This document shows, one piece after another, positions 7,630 through 17,267 of a DNA stretch of 64,000 nucleotides. Both the position numbers and the translations under genes were made by a program. The notes under the pieces were generated by a model that saw only the letters and a program-made list of their open reading frames with translations, ran no database searches and was not told the DNA's origin. The stretch spans positions 372,001 to 436,000 of the forward strand of contig CP016269.1 in assembly GCA_001880285.1 (NCBI GenBank), in the 5' to 3' direction. This DNA is from Flavobacteriaceae bacterium UJ101. GTDB taxonomy: Bacteria > Bacteroidota > Bacteroidia > Flavobacteriales > UJ101. Position 1 is the first letter of the stretch. Each line of letters begins with the position of its first letter.

Positions 7630-7675
7630 TAAATTTTATTTGCAAAGATCTTCTCTCTCGTATTCTTAGCGGTTG

Positions 7676-7706
7676 CAAATGTAAGCTACCCGTATCAATT
7701 TCACAA
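7676..7706 (-). promoter_or_regulatory. Promoter of the Ser-Pro-Arg tRNA operon
   Basis: On the minus strand TTG (7704-7706), 20 bp, then TACATTTG (7676-7683). This fits the Bacteroidota sigma consensus TTG-N17-23-TAnnTTTG and lies about 46 bp before tRNA-Ser. Confidence 0.65.
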
Positions 7707-7775
7707 ATTTTTAAATAAAAAAATTACCATTATAAACCACTTTTTTTTAATCCTACTTTTAAAAAGAGAATTCTC

Positions 7776-9812
7776 CTATTCTGGATATTCAATTCGAACA
7801 TGGTAAATATTAATTAATCGTTTGATCAACACTTTTTTAATCTGTCCTATTTCTTTTAAAGAAATCTCCGCATTATTAAATTGTCCATTATCCAATTGTT
7901 TATCTATAATGGTATTTACCAACTGTTCAAAATCTAAACTTGTAGGGTTTTTTAAACTTTTTGATGCTGCTTCAATAGAATCACACATCATCAAAATAGC
8001 CGTTTCCTTAGAAAATGGTTTAGGTCCTTTATATTTAAATTGTTTGATATTAATTTCTTCTTCTGGATATTTTTCCTTGTATTTAGAATAAAAATAATAT
8101 ACTAACGAATCTCCATGATGTGTTCTGATAAAATCAATAATTCGATCAGGCAAACGGTATTTTTTAGCTAAATCAATTCCTTCTATAACATGTCCAATAA
8201 TAATTTCTGCACTTTCTACTGGATCTAAATCATCATGAGGGTTTATCATATGATTTTGATTCTCAATAAAAAAAGTAGGATTAGCTAATTTACCAATATC
8301 ATGATACATAGCTCCAATCTTAACTAATAAAGCATTTCCTCCAACTTCGATGGCTGCTTCTTCTGCTAAATTGGCTACTTGCATAGAATGTTGAAGTGTT
8401 CCCGGAGCTTCTGTAGCCAACTTTCTTAATAATGGATGATTCGAATCTGATAATTCTAATAAAGATAAATCCGACATCATTCCAAAAATTCTTTCGTACA
8501 AATAAATCAGAGGTAAAACAAGAAAAGTAAATATTCCTGATAATAAAAAATGAAACATTGGCTTCCACAATTCAGCAACATTCATCAATGTACCTTCTTG
8601 AATTAATATTCCACTTAAATATGACAATTCATATACTAAAATAATTTTAACAACTGCTATATATAAATTAACTCTCTTATGTAATTTTTGATTGGTTAAA
8701 ATGGTAATAATTCCTGCAATTAATTGTATATATAAAAATTCAAAACTATTATGAGCCAAGAATGATAAAATCAAAACCGTTACAACATGCGTTACAATAG
8801 CAGTTCCTTGATCAAAAAATGAACGAATTACAATAGGTTGTAAACAAAATGGTAGAATATAGAACAAATCTGGAAAAAGGCGATTCGCAATCATCCCTAG
8901 TCCTATCGTAAAAAGCACATTAAATACTAAAAAAGTAACTTGAATATTATTTTGTATAATTTCTTTCCTAAAATAATATAGATATAAAAAAAGAATTAAA
9001 ACTGTTAATGCAACAACAATAAGATAGCCTAACATTAACCCCCATTGTCTTTCATTATTCCAAACTTGTTTTTCGTATTCCTTTTTATATGAATTTAATA
9101 CTGTGAACTTATAATCATCAATAATATGACCTTTTTCTATAATTTCTTCACCCCGTTGAATTAATCCTTTTGTCAGTGCAATTTTATTAATTTTCTGTTG
9201 ATAGATTTCTTCTGTTAAGTTTTCATCATAAATTAAATTACCATTTAGAAAAGGTTGTATATCTTCATATAAAATAATTCCTATAGAATCATTTAAAATT
9301 TGAGTAACTTCTTGTTTAACTTTTTGAACATCGCTTAACTCACTAAGCAAATATTCAGAAGCGTGAAGTGAATTTTGATCTCTGATCACAATCTTTGGAT
9401 TGGATTGTCCTCCAATCGCAATTTTAGATTGAAAAATACCTCTAGAATAATCTTCCTTTAGTTTATAAATTAATCTATTTTTAATATTCTGATCTATTTC
9501 ATATTGATTTAAATCATTCTTAATCTTTGAAATAATGTTTGATAATATAGTCGTATCCTTCTCGTAATAAAATGCTTTTTGTTCTTCTAAAAATGCTTTT
9601 TCATTTTGAATTTCCTCAGGTGTTTTTTGAATTGCAAAATTAAAATCAGCTACTAAATCATCATATTTCCACGTTGTATTTTTATAAAATTCGTTATTAA
9701 AAACTAATTTTTTAGGCATACAATACACTATAGAAATTACAGTGACTAAAAATAAAATCACTCTAAAAATCAATTTATTTTTATTGTATACGTTTGTTAA
9801 TTTATTAATCAT
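7776..9812 (-). CDS. 7TM-HD family cyclic-dinucleotide phosphodiesterase
   Basis: 678 residues. One N-terminal transmembrane helix, an extracytoplasmic 7TMR-HDED-type domain (about 40-250), seven membrane helices (about 255-450), then a cytoplasmic HD domain. HD-domain metal ligands are visible in LQHSMQVANLAEEAA and AMYHDIGKL, followed by RTHHGDS. Characterised relatives (PgpH/YqfF) hydrolyse c-di-AMP; the exact nucleotide here is inferred. It is the last gene of an operon and overlaps the small membrane protein gene upstream by 8 bp. Confidence 0.9.
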   Translation of the reverse strand: MINKLTNVYNKNKLIFRVILFLVTVISIVYCMPKKLVFNNEFYKNTTWKYDDLVADFNFAIQKTPEEIQNEKAFLEEQKAFYYEKDTTILSNIISKIKNDLNQYEIDQNIKNRLIYKLKEDYSRGIFQSKIAIGGQSNPKIVIRDQNSLHASEYLLSELSDVQKVKQEVTQILNDSIGIILYEDIQPFLNGNLIYDENLTEEIYQQKINKIALTKGLIQRGEEIIEKGHIIDDYKFTVLNSYKKEYEKQVWNNERQWGLMLGYLIVVALTVLILFLYLYYFRKEIIQNNIQVTFLVFNVLFTIGLGMIANRLFPDLFYILPFCLQPIVIRSFFDQGTAIVTHVVTVLILSFLAHNSFEFLYIQLIAGIITILTNQKLHKRVNLYIAVVKIILVYELSYLSGILIQEGTLMNVAELWKPMFHFLLSGIFTFLVLPLIYLYERIFGMMSDLSLLELSDSNHPLLRKLATEAPGTLQHSMQVANLAEEAAIEVGGNALLVKIGAMYHDIGKLANPTFFIENQNHMINPHDDLDPVESAEIIIGHVIEGIDLAKKYRLPDRIIDFIRTHHGDSLVYYFYSKYKEKYPEEEINIKQFKYKGPKPFSKETAILMMCDSIEAASKSLKNPTSLDFEQLVNTIIDKQLDNGQFNNAEISLKEIGQIKKVLIKRLINIYHVRIEYPE

Positions 9813-10161
9813 ATTTTTCCCAATTTGGAATTATCTTCACTCCTACCAGTAAGCTTGATAAAAAGATAAAAAATAAACTTGCTGTATTGAAGGTATCTCC
9901 CAAAAATAACTGAACTAAAAAATCTAGTATTAAAAAGAGCATAAATAATATGACTCCTATTTTTTTAAAATTAAAGAACAATAGTAGCGAAATTAATGCT
10001 CCAACATTGAAGATAATATTCAAATAATAATACCATTGTGGTAATACATATGACTGCTCTGTAATTCCTACATATCCTCTATAACCTCCTACAAAACATG
10101 AAATAACAAGGAATCCTATTAACAGTTTAAACCAATTATCACGTTCTATAATTTTTTCCAT
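9805..10161 (-). CDS. Small integral membrane protein, unknown function
   Basis: 118 residues with about four hydrophobic segments (near 12-30, 42-60, 66-85 and 92-108). No recognisable family motif. Its end overlaps the start of the 7TM-HD phosphodiesterase by 8 bp and it starts 11 bp after the Nudix/winged-helix gene, so it is in the same operon. It may assist or regulate the phosphodiesterase, but only position supports that. Confidence 0.7.
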   Translation of the reverse strand: MEKIIERDNWFKLLIGFLVISCFVGGYRGYVGITEQSYVLPQWYYYLNIIFNVGALISLLLFFNFKKIGVILFMLFLILDFLVQLFLGDTFNTASLFFIFLSSLLVGVKIIPNWEKYD

Positions 10162-10172
10162 TTTTAATTAAT

Positions 10173-10874
10173 TTAAAATAAAAAATCATACCCTTTTGCG
10201 GACATTTTTTCATATTTATCTTCATCAAAACGATATAGCTTTGAAATTTTTCTACTATTGGTTGGATTAGTTGTTTTATCCGTGTCAATAATTAGGTCTG
10301 AATTGAATATCTTTTTACGAAAATTTCGCTTATCTAATTCTCGATCTAAGGTTGTTTCGTACAAAGTTTGAAGTTGGGCAATGGTAAACTCTTTTGGTAG
10401 TAAATGAAATCCTACTGGACGACGTTTTACACGACGTTTTAAACGTTCTTTGGCATACGTTATGATTTCCTCATGATCGTAAGCTAAATCAGGTAAATCA
10501 TTATATCTTACCCACTGTAATTCATTTTCTTCATTGATTAGTTTTACCTTTTCTTTATCTAATTTAATTAAAGCATAAAACGACACATTAATCACCCTTC
10601 CTTCTGGATTACGAAAAACCTTAGCAAAAGCTTTCAATTGCTCTAAATAAGTTGGTTGATCTCCAATATATTCTCGCATTATCATCTTAACACGTTGCTC
10701 TAATCCTTCATTAGGTAGTACATAAGCACTTGGTAAAAACCAAGCCCCTTCAAAAGGAGGTGTTTGTTTCTTTTTAATTAAAACCAACAACTCTTCTCCA
10801 TCAAAACCAAAAAGCACTAAGCTAGTTGCTAGTGCTATATCAAAATAAGTTTCTCTATTTTCGTTTCCTAACAT
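10173..10874 (-). CDS. Nudix-like/winged-helix protein (NrtR-type regulator)
   Basis: 233 residues. The N-terminal Nudix-fold domain (about 10-150) is followed by a C-terminal winged-helix domain (about 155-230, beginning RRPVGFHLLPKEFTIAQLQ). This is the architecture of NrtR-type regulators that sense nucleotide-sugar ligands. The Nudix box is degenerate: after the first Glu, the expected R-E-U-x-E-E-x-G reads M-I-M-R-E-Y-I-G, so hydrolysis is unlikely and ligand sensing more plausible. It lies 3 bp after the Lrp-family gene, in the same operon. Confidence 0.8.
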   Translation of the reverse strand: MLGNENRETYFDIALATSLVLFGFDGEELLVLIKKKQTPPFEGAWFLPSAYVLPNEGLEQRVKMIMREYIGDQPTYLEQLKAFAKVFRNPEGRVINVSFYALIKLDKEKVKLINEENELQWVRYNDLPDLAYDHEEIITYAKERLKRRVKRRPVGFHLLPKEFTIAQLQTLYETTLDRELDKRNFRKKIFNSDLIIDTDKTTNPTNSRKISKLYRFDEDKYEKMSAKGYDFLF

Positions 10875-10877
10875 ACA

Positions 10878-11360
10878 TTAGTATTTTTTAAAAATCGAAT
10901 GTAATAATCGATTACGGTCACTAATGGCTTCTTCTAAAGAAATAATAGACTCTGTTCTTAAAATTTCTGGAATTTCGTCAATTTTATATAAAATATCTTT
11001 TGCATCACTTGTATCACGTGCTAATAACTTACAAAAAATATTATATTTTCCTGAGATAACACTAGCTTCAACTATATTAGGTATTTCTCTTAATTTTTCA
11101 ACAACACTTTGTGTTTTTGAAGATTTTGTTAAAAGAACTCCTACATAGGCTACAAAAGAATATCCTAAAGTATTGTAGTTTATATCCAAATTTGTTCCTT
11201 TAATCAAACCAGCCTCTTCCATCTTTTTTACACGAACATGTATCGTTCCTGCTGAAACTAACATTTTCTTTGCTATTTCTGTAAAAGGCATTCTTGTGTT
11301 ATCTACTAAGTATTCTAAAATTTGTTTATCTATTTCGTCAATTTTATACTTTGGATTCAT
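10878..11360 (-). CDS. Lrp/AsnC family transcriptional regulator
   Basis: 160 residues. N-terminal helix-turn-helix (about 10-60: IDKQILEYLVDNTRMPFTE, then AKKMLVSAGTIHVRVKKM) and a C-terminal RAM ligand-binding domain (about 70-150: YVGVLLTKSS, ISGKYNIFCKLLARD). Members respond to amino acids and often autoregulate. It is the first gene of an operon with the Nudix/winged-helix, membrane and 7TM-HD genes. A minus-strand TATTTTTG box at 11388-11395, about 28 bp upstream, is a plausible -7 element. Confidence 0.9.
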   Translation of the reverse strand: MNPKYKIDEIDKQILEYLVDNTRMPFTEIAKKMLVSAGTIHVRVKKMEEAGLIKGTNLDINYNTLGYSFVAYVGVLLTKSSKTQSVVEKLREIPNIVEASVISGKYNIFCKLLARDTSDAKDILYKIDEIPEILRTESIISLEEAISDRNRLLHSIFKKY

Positions 11361-11490
11361 TCTTTCCTTATTTTGTTATTAACATTACAAAAATAGCACT
11401 ATTTTTTTATCAATCTAACATTTTTCACAAAATTATTTTATCATGACAATTATCATTTTATATACCAATCACATTTTCTATTTTTGCTCA

Positions 11491-11594
11491 CATATATAAT
11501 TAAAGAATACGAGAAATCGTACAAAATAATTATCATATCCTTTTGTTTGTTTACAGAGAGACTTATAGCCAAAAGCTAAAAGTCTCTTTTTTTA
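11491..11594 (+). ncRNA. Candidate small RNA ending in an intrinsic terminator
   Basis: A plus-strand TATTTTTG box (11479-11486) is followed about 70 bp later by a hairpin, AGAGACTT (11557-11564) and AAGTCTCT (11580-11587), and a run of seven T. Both flanking genes are on the minus strand, and the hairpin has no T run on its minus-strand side, so it is oriented to end a plus-strand transcript. There is no credible open frame inside. No clear -33 TTG is visible, so the promoter is weak evidence. Confidence 0.35.
11557..11594 (+). terminator. Plus-strand intrinsic terminator in the lrp-tamB gap
   Basis: An 8-bp stem, a loop that itself contains AGCC/AGCT-like pairing, and a T run. It belongs to no annotated plus-strand gene; see the candidate small RNA. 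Confidence 0.6.
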
Positions 11595-11604
11595 TTATAG
11601 ATCT

Positions 11605-14600
11605 TTAAGAATCTGTTTGGGTAGAATCTACTGTTTCTTGAACTTCACTTTTAAACAAAGTGTTTTCTATATTTAAAACTTGGTTTAAAGAATCTTGACG
11701 TATTTTTTCTCTTGCTTCTGCTTCAGCTCTTAAACGTTTATTACTTTTAAATATTTTTTGCTTTAATTCTTTAAATGTATTAAAATCTTCATGGTAATAA
11801 ATTCCTCCTCCCCAAGCTTGCGAATAGTTATTTGATGCGTTAAAATTTTCAATTCCAAAACTGGTTGGCCTACTAAAAGCTTTTAGTTTTAATGTTCCAT
11901 CATTTTGACTTGAGATATCGTATTCAATTTCTACACTTCCCGTAACCGACTGCGTATTTGTGACACCCTCTGAAGAACTACCTCCATCTACAGCGAATCC
12001 TCCGGAAACATTTACCGATACTCTAGGATTCACATCAACCGTACCTTTAACGTTTACAACATCAGAAGTATTGTATTCATCAGAGCCTTCTGTATATCCT
12101 AAGTTTAAGGTTACATAGCGACTAATATTAGAGAGTAAAGAAGATAACTGACCAAAAGCTAATTCGTAAGCAGTTGTTGTTAACCCACTCACATAATTGG
12201 TATTATCCGGAGGTAAAAATTTTCCAAATAATAAAATTCCTCCCCATTGTCTTACCTCTTCATCTTTATCACTAAATTTTAGATCTAAATTACTTTGAAT
12301 GGATTCCGAAGCATCAGGAGTTAATACATTAAACTCTATATTAGGAGAACTTAGAAGTCCTGTTAATGCCACTTCAACTTCTGTTTGTAAAGATTGTGCA
12401 TAACTACTCGATATATACTCTCCTACGTTTGATACATTTCTTTCAAAGTATGCTTTTACATCCAATTGCGCATCATATACATCTCCAATCCATCGAATGG
12501 AACTATTTGGTCTGATTTTAAATATTTTTTTAATAGCTCCTCTTGCAAAATTGTAATATCCATCGGTTATTTCTACTTCTCCATTCATCACCATATTACC
12601 TTCTAAATCTACATCTAAACGAACATCTCCTTTTCCACTTGCTACAATTTTATCATCATTTTTCTCATCTAGAATTAAATCTAATTTTGCATCTGGGGTA
12701 ATTTTTACATTCAATCCTAAATTCATACCCGTAGCTTGTTCAACAGGTTCAGAAACCTCTGTATCTTCTTCTTTATATCGATCTAAAATATTTACAAATT
12801 TAACAACTTCTGACACTTCTAAACTTTGTCCACCTGTGTTGATAGTCAATGCTGTTCTTGGAGCCGTTGTGGCAATTACATTAATATCTAAATCTGTTGC
12901 TGGACCTTTAATCGTCGCATATAAATCGTTTGCAAATACTTTCCCATAAAACAATGGGTTGTTATTAAACCCCGTATCCATTACCATAAAATTATCAGCA
13001 AAAAGGTCTAAATTTAAGTTCCAAACCAAGAAATCTTCATGTGATAAATCACCTGTAAGATATCCTTTTGTATGATTTTTAATATCTCTTAATTCAATTC
13101 TATCATAGAAATAAATCAATCCGGTAGAAATTAATATTTCGGGACTTCCTAAGATATCATAATCGGTTCCTAAGTATGAAATCTTCATCCCCCCATTATT
13201 CAAATTAAGACTTCCTTGATAATTAGGTTTTTTCAACGTTCCAGTTAATTCAACTTCTCCTTGAATAGTTCCTCGAATATTTTCAGCAACATCTACCATA
13301 AAAACATTCAAAATAGCCAATTCAAATCCATCAAAATTTACTTTCAGATCTAAATAATCTTCTTTTTTATTAGGATTTATATATCCTGTTATTGCCAATT
13401 GATCAAAATTCTCTTTTTGAATTTTTGAATTTACTTTGTATAATCCATTTTCAATTTCAACATTCATAAGAATATCACCAAAAGAATAATCATTATAACT
13501 AAAATCTTGAATTTTTAAATCTGCAATAGGTTGAAATGTATCTTTTCCATATTCAATAGTAACACTTCCATTTGCCAAACCTTCCAATTTAACATCTTCC
13601 AAAGGAGGTAATAATGCTTCTAATTGCGTACTTTGTACATCTAAATCTAAATTCAAATAATCATTTAAATATGAACCATTTATTTCTAGTTTTTGTAATC
13701 CCGACTCTATAACAATTCGATTAATATAGTATTCATTCTTTTCAATATCAAGTATTGCATAATGAGTATCTTCTTCATTATCAGGATTTAAAACCCATTC
13801 ATTATCATTATACTTTATCGTTGATTTTAAAAAACCTATCAAATCTTTTCCTTCAACATTTTTTGTTTTATATAAATTTAAACCAAATTCTTGTTTTGAA
13901 ATTCCACCAAAATGACCTGTAAACTTTGTTTTAACTTCTAAAGTATCATTATTATTAATTGTCAAGATTTTTACATTATCTAATTCATATCCATTTAAAT
14001 TAACTTTATCAGAAACTAGTGAGGTCTGAAAAAATGGATTTTTTGTATTCAATGTTACTTGTGATTCTCCTAATTCATATTGATCATATAATAATCCTGG
14101 GGTTTTTGTTTTTAAAATCAAATGATTTTCAGGTGTAATTTTCCCTTCTAGTTTTGTTCCTGGTTTTAGTGTTATAGCAGGGAATAAAATTTCAAAAAAG
14201 TAATCTTTTATATCAAAATTAAAATCAAAATATTGGCCTGGTTCCATAGGTTTAGGCTCATAATTGGTTAATAATTTTCCAAAAGCGTTTTCAGATACCT
14301 CCAACACTTCAGAAAGTTTAAACTCTCCTTCTATATAACCATTCATTATTTCTTCGGAACGAAAATTAACTAGTCGCTTCCCTTTTTCATCAATTGATGA
14401 ATTAATTAACATTTGGTTAAAAGCCAACGATTGTGTTGAAGTCTGATAAAATGTATTTTCTAATAAAACCTGACCTAATAAATCATCTATAGAACTGGCA
14501 TGTAAATCAATTGAAATATCCGTTGTTAAACGAGCAGCTGGGTCTTTTGAAATTCCTAATTTATATAAATCTACACTTCGTACTGTTGATTTAAAATTAG

Positions 14601-16149
14601 CATCGTAAACGGATGAAGAAAAATCCACATCTCCATCAAAATTCAAGGCAATATCAGGATCATTTATATCAACAATTCCACTAAACAATTGTTTCTCAAT
14701 AGAACCATCTATATAAATATTAGAAAGATGTTTATCCATTAAATCAATTCCTGATACATTTCCTTTTACTTTTACTTGCATAGTGTTTAGGTCATATCCT
14801 TTACCATCAACATCTAAATTTGCAGAAATTAATCCTAGTTCTTTAACGCCTGTTAAGGTTTTTAAATTGAACTTTTGTGGTTGAATATTTCCTATATAAC
14901 GAATTGATTCTTTTGCATAATCTTCAATTGTCATATTAGCTACCAAACTCCCTAAAGTTGAAGATTGAATGGATGATTTCGTTATAAAATCTTGACGATC
15001 AATCTCAACATCTCCTTTTAAAGTAACTTGCCCATAATCATTAATCAAACTCGGAATATCTTGATTAATGCTTTTAGGTAAAAATTTAATTAAATCATTA
15101 TAATTAGAAGTTACGTATGTATTTTTCCCTTTGATATGAAACTTTTGAGCATCATAGATTTCATCTAAAATAATACGTTTGCCTCCTACTCTTGTTTTTA
15201 AAGTAGCAATTTCAACATCTTGTAATTCTAATTTTGATAAAACACCTCGTATTTTCCCTTGAATATTAACTTTTGAAAACTTATCCCAATAAGGTACAAA
15301 ATATTGTACATCTTTCATTCCTACATGAGACCCTTTTTCTAAATCTACTTTCCAATTAATTTTATTATAAAAGTCACTAAAATCTTCTGAAGCATCGTTA
15401 TAAAGAAAAGCAAACTGTCCCTTCAACTTTGAATTACTAGTTTGAATTTCAATATCTTTAATTTCTAATAAGTCATCTCGATACGTAAAATCTCCTGCAA
15501 AACGCATCACTTCTGATTGAATTTTCTTATTACGTTTTGCTCTAAAAGTTAAATTTTTAATGTTTGCATAAATATCAGCATCATCTAATTTAAAATTATC
15601 TACTTCCAAGTTCAAATCGGACGCTTTTACCCAAACTTGTTCTTCTTTAGGCAAATTTTCATTAATAATTTCTAAATAACCATCATAAATATTAATATCT
15701 CCTTCTAAAATAAGTTTTGTAGAATCTTGAGTTTCACTTCCTGAGCTAAATTGATCAATAAAATTTAAAAAATTATCTTGAGCAGCTCCTTTATATGTTT
15801 TCACATAAACTTTAGGTTCAAATAGTGAAACCTCATCTATTTGATAAGGAGAACCATTGATCAATTTGAAATAATCTGGACTAGCTTGTAGTTCTTTAAT
15901 TGAAATTAACAAACTGTCTCGTTCATCTAAAGCCGAAATATTCTTTAAACTAATATCTCCAAAAAAAGTAATATCAACTCCTTCAACATTCATTTGTGTT
16001 CCAAACATTTTATTGACTTCTGGCATCACATAATCATGTACAATTTTGGATTGTACAGATGGAATTTGAATGGCGGTCAAAACTCCCGTAATTGCTAAAA
16101 AAATAACAATTAATAAAAAGAGGAATATTTTAAATATCTTTTTTAACAC
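11605..16149 (-). CDS. tamB: TamB-like translocation and assembly module protein
   Basis: 1514 residues. A single N-terminal membrane anchor (about 5-27) is followed by a long periplasmic region of repeated beta-strand/Gly-Asp segments (AsmA/TamB-type groove) and the C-terminal TamB (DUF490) domain (about 1050-1430). That domain carries LEGNMVMNGEVEITDGYYNF and FGQLSSLLSNISRYVTLNLGY. TamB spans the periplasm and works with a BamA-type partner in outer-membrane biogenesis or lipid transport. The likely partner, tamL, lies 2.6 kb away at 18772-21360 on the other strand. It is divergent from tsaD with only 24 bp between starts. Confidence 0.88.
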   Translation of the reverse strand: MLKKIFKIFLFLLIVIFLAITGVLTAIQIPSVQSKIVHDYVMPEVNKMFGTQMNVEGVDITFFGDISLKNISALDERDSLLISIKELQASPDYFKLINGSPYQIDEVSLFEPKVYVKTYKGAAQDNFLNFIDQFSSGSETQDSTKLILEGDINIYDGYLEIINENLPKEEQVWVKASDLNLEVDNFKLDDADIYANIKNLTFRAKRNKKIQSEVMRFAGDFTYRDDLLEIKDIEIQTSNSKLKGQFAFLYNDASEDFSDFYNKINWKVDLEKGSHVGMKDVQYFVPYWDKFSKVNIQGKIRGVLSKLELQDVEIATLKTRVGGKRIILDEIYDAQKFHIKGKNTYVTSNYNDLIKFLPKSINQDIPSLINDYGQVTLKGDVEIDRQDFITKSSIQSSTLGSLVANMTIEDYAKESIRYIGNIQPQKFNLKTLTGVKELGLISANLDVDGKGYDLNTMQVKVKGNVSGIDLMDKHLSNIYIDGSIEKQLFSGIVDINDPDIALNFDGDVDFSSSVYDANFKSTVRSVDLYKLGISKDPAARLTTDISIDLHASSIDDLLGQVLLENTFYQTSTQSLAFNQMLINSSIDEKGKRLVNFRSEEIMNGYIEGEFKLSEVLEVSENAFGKLLTNYEPKPMEPGQYFDFNFDIKDYFFEILFPAITLKPGTKLEGKITPENHLILKTKTPGLLYDQYELGESQVTLNTKNPFFQTSLVSDKVNLNGYELDNVKILTINNNDTLEVKTKFTGHFGGISKQEFGLNLYKTKNVEGKDLIGFLKSTIKYNDNEWVLNPDNEEDTHYAILDIEKNEYYINRIVIESGLQKLEINGSYLNDYLNLDLDVQSTQLEALLPPLEDVKLEGLANGSVTIEYGKDTFQPIADLKIQDFSYNDYSFGDILMNVEIENGLYKVNSKIQKENFDQLAITGYINPNKKEDYLDLKVNFDGFELAILNVFMVDVAENIRGTIQGEVELTGTLKKPNYQGSLNLNNGGMKISYLGTDYDILGSPEILISTGLIYFYDRIELRDIKNHTKGYLTGDLSHEDFLVWNLNLDLFADNFMVMDTGFNNNPLFYGKVFANDLYATIKGPATDLDINVIATTAPRTALTINTGGQSLEVSEVVKFVNILDRYKEEDTEVSEPVEQATGMNLGLNVKITPDAKLDLILDEKNDDKIVASGKGDVRLDVDLEGNMVMNGEVEITDGYYNFARGAIKKIFKIRPNSSIRWIGDVYDAQLDVKAYFERNVSNVGEYISSSYAQSLQTEVEVALTGLLSSPNIEFNVLTPDASESIQSNLDLKFSDKDEEVRQWGGILLFGKFLPPDNTNYVSGLTTTAYELAFGQLSSLLSNISRYVTLNLGYTEGSDEYNTSDVVNVKGTVDVNPRVSVNVSGGFAVDGGSSSEGVTNTQSVTGSVEIEYDISSQNDGTLKLKAFSRPTSFGIENFNASNNYSQAWGGGIYYHEDFNTFKELKQKIFKSNKRLRAEAEAREKIRQDSLNQVLNIENTLFKSEVQETVDSTQTDS

Positions 16150-16173
16150 AGTTAATTTCGTATTTTTGCCTTA

Positions 16174-17199
16174 ATGAAAAAACATCCTATCATACTCGGT
16201 ATCGAATCTTCTTGTGATGACACAGGAGCTTCTATTATACAAAACGGAAAAGTTTTATCTAATAGTATAGCCAATCAAAAAGTACACCAAAATTACGGTG
16301 GTGTTGTTCCTGAATTGGCTTCTCGAGCTCATCAACAAAATATAGTTCCCGTAGTTAATGAAGCGATAAAGGTAGCAAATATTACCGAAAAAGAAATAGA
16401 TGGAATTGCATTTACAAGAGGACCTGGTTTAATGGGTTCATTACTAGTAGGTACCTCGTTTGCTAAATCATTTTCTATGGCCTTAGGAGTTCCTCTAATT
16501 GAAGTAAATCATATGCAAGCTCATATTTTGGCACACTTCATTGAAGATGCTAACGAAACGAAACCTGAATTCCCTTTTATATGCTTGACAATCAGTGGAG
16601 GACACACTCAGATCGTACAAGTTGAAGATTTCTTTAATTTTAAAATTTTAGGTGAAACCATTGATGATGCGGTTGGGGAAGCTTTTGATAAGATTGCTAA
16701 AATAATAGGTCTAGAATATCCTGGAGGCCCCTTAATTGATAAATTAGCTCAAAAAGGGAATCCAAAAGCTTTTCAATTTGCTAAACCTCAGGTTGAAGGC
16801 TATAATTTTAGCTTTAGTGGTTTAAAAACTTCTGTTCTTTATTTTTTACAAAAAGAAATGAAAAAGGATCCTAATTTTATTAAAAATAATTTAATAGACT
16901 TATGTGCTTCTGTTCAGCATACAATTGTTGAGATTCTAATGAAAAAACTACAAAAGGTGGTTAAAGAAACAGGTATTAATCGAATTGCGATTGCAGGTGG
17001 CGTATCAGCTAATTCTGAAATTAGAAAAAGGTTACGTTATATGGAAAAATGGGGATGGGAAACCTATATTCCAAAATTTGAATACACTACCGATAATGCA
17101 GCCATGATTGCTATGGTAGGACAATTAAAATATGAACGAAGTGAATTCACTTCACAAAAAACAACAGCACAAGCACGATATAAAATAAGTGATAAATGA
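16174..17199 (+). CDS. tsaD: tRNA N6-threonylcarbamoyladenosine transferase TsaD
   Basis: 341 residues, standard length. The Kae1/TsaD signatures are visible: ILGIESSCDDTGAS at the N-terminus, metal-binding His pair in VNHMQAHILAHF (about 110-121), ISGGHTQIV, and the ATP-binding IAGGVSANSEIRKRL. With TsaB, TsaC and TsaE it makes t6A37 on ANN-decoding tRNAs in the cytoplasm. A TATTTTTG box at 16161-16168 ends only 5 nt before the ATG, so the transcript may be leaderless or nearly so. rsmE follows in the same direction. Confidence 0.96.
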   Translation: MKKHPIILGIESSCDDTGASIIQNGKVLSNSIANQKVHQNYGGVVPELASRAHQQNIVPVVNEAIKVANITEKEIDGIAFTRGPGLMGSLLVGTSFAKSFSMALGVPLIEVNHMQAHILAHFIEDANETKPEFPFICLTISGGHTQIVQVEDFFNFKILGETIDDAVGEAFDKIAKIIGLEYPGGPLIDKLAQKGNPKAFQFAKPQVEGYNFSFSGLKTSVLYFLQKEMKKDPNFIKNNLIDLCASVQHTIVEILMKKLQKVVKETGINRIAIAGGVSANSEIRKRLRYMEKWGWETYIPKFEYTTDNAAMIAMVGQLKYERSEFTSQKTTAQARYKISDK

Positions 17200-17267
17200 T
17201 AAGATCTATGTTTTTATTTTTGCACATAAATATCAATAATTTCTACTTTCTAATTCATAATTAAAAA

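Noticed and set aside
7370-7718. Two open frames of about 64-72 codons on the plus strand over the tRNA cluster
   Set aside because: They lie on the antisense of tRNA-Arg, tRNA-Pro and tRNA-Ser, with translated tRNA T-arm text. This is a well-known annotation artefact.
8320-8568. An 82-codon frame on the same strand inside the HD phosphodiesterase gene
   Set aside because: A shifted-frame shadow; its composition is Ser/Arg/Phe-rich and it has no start context.
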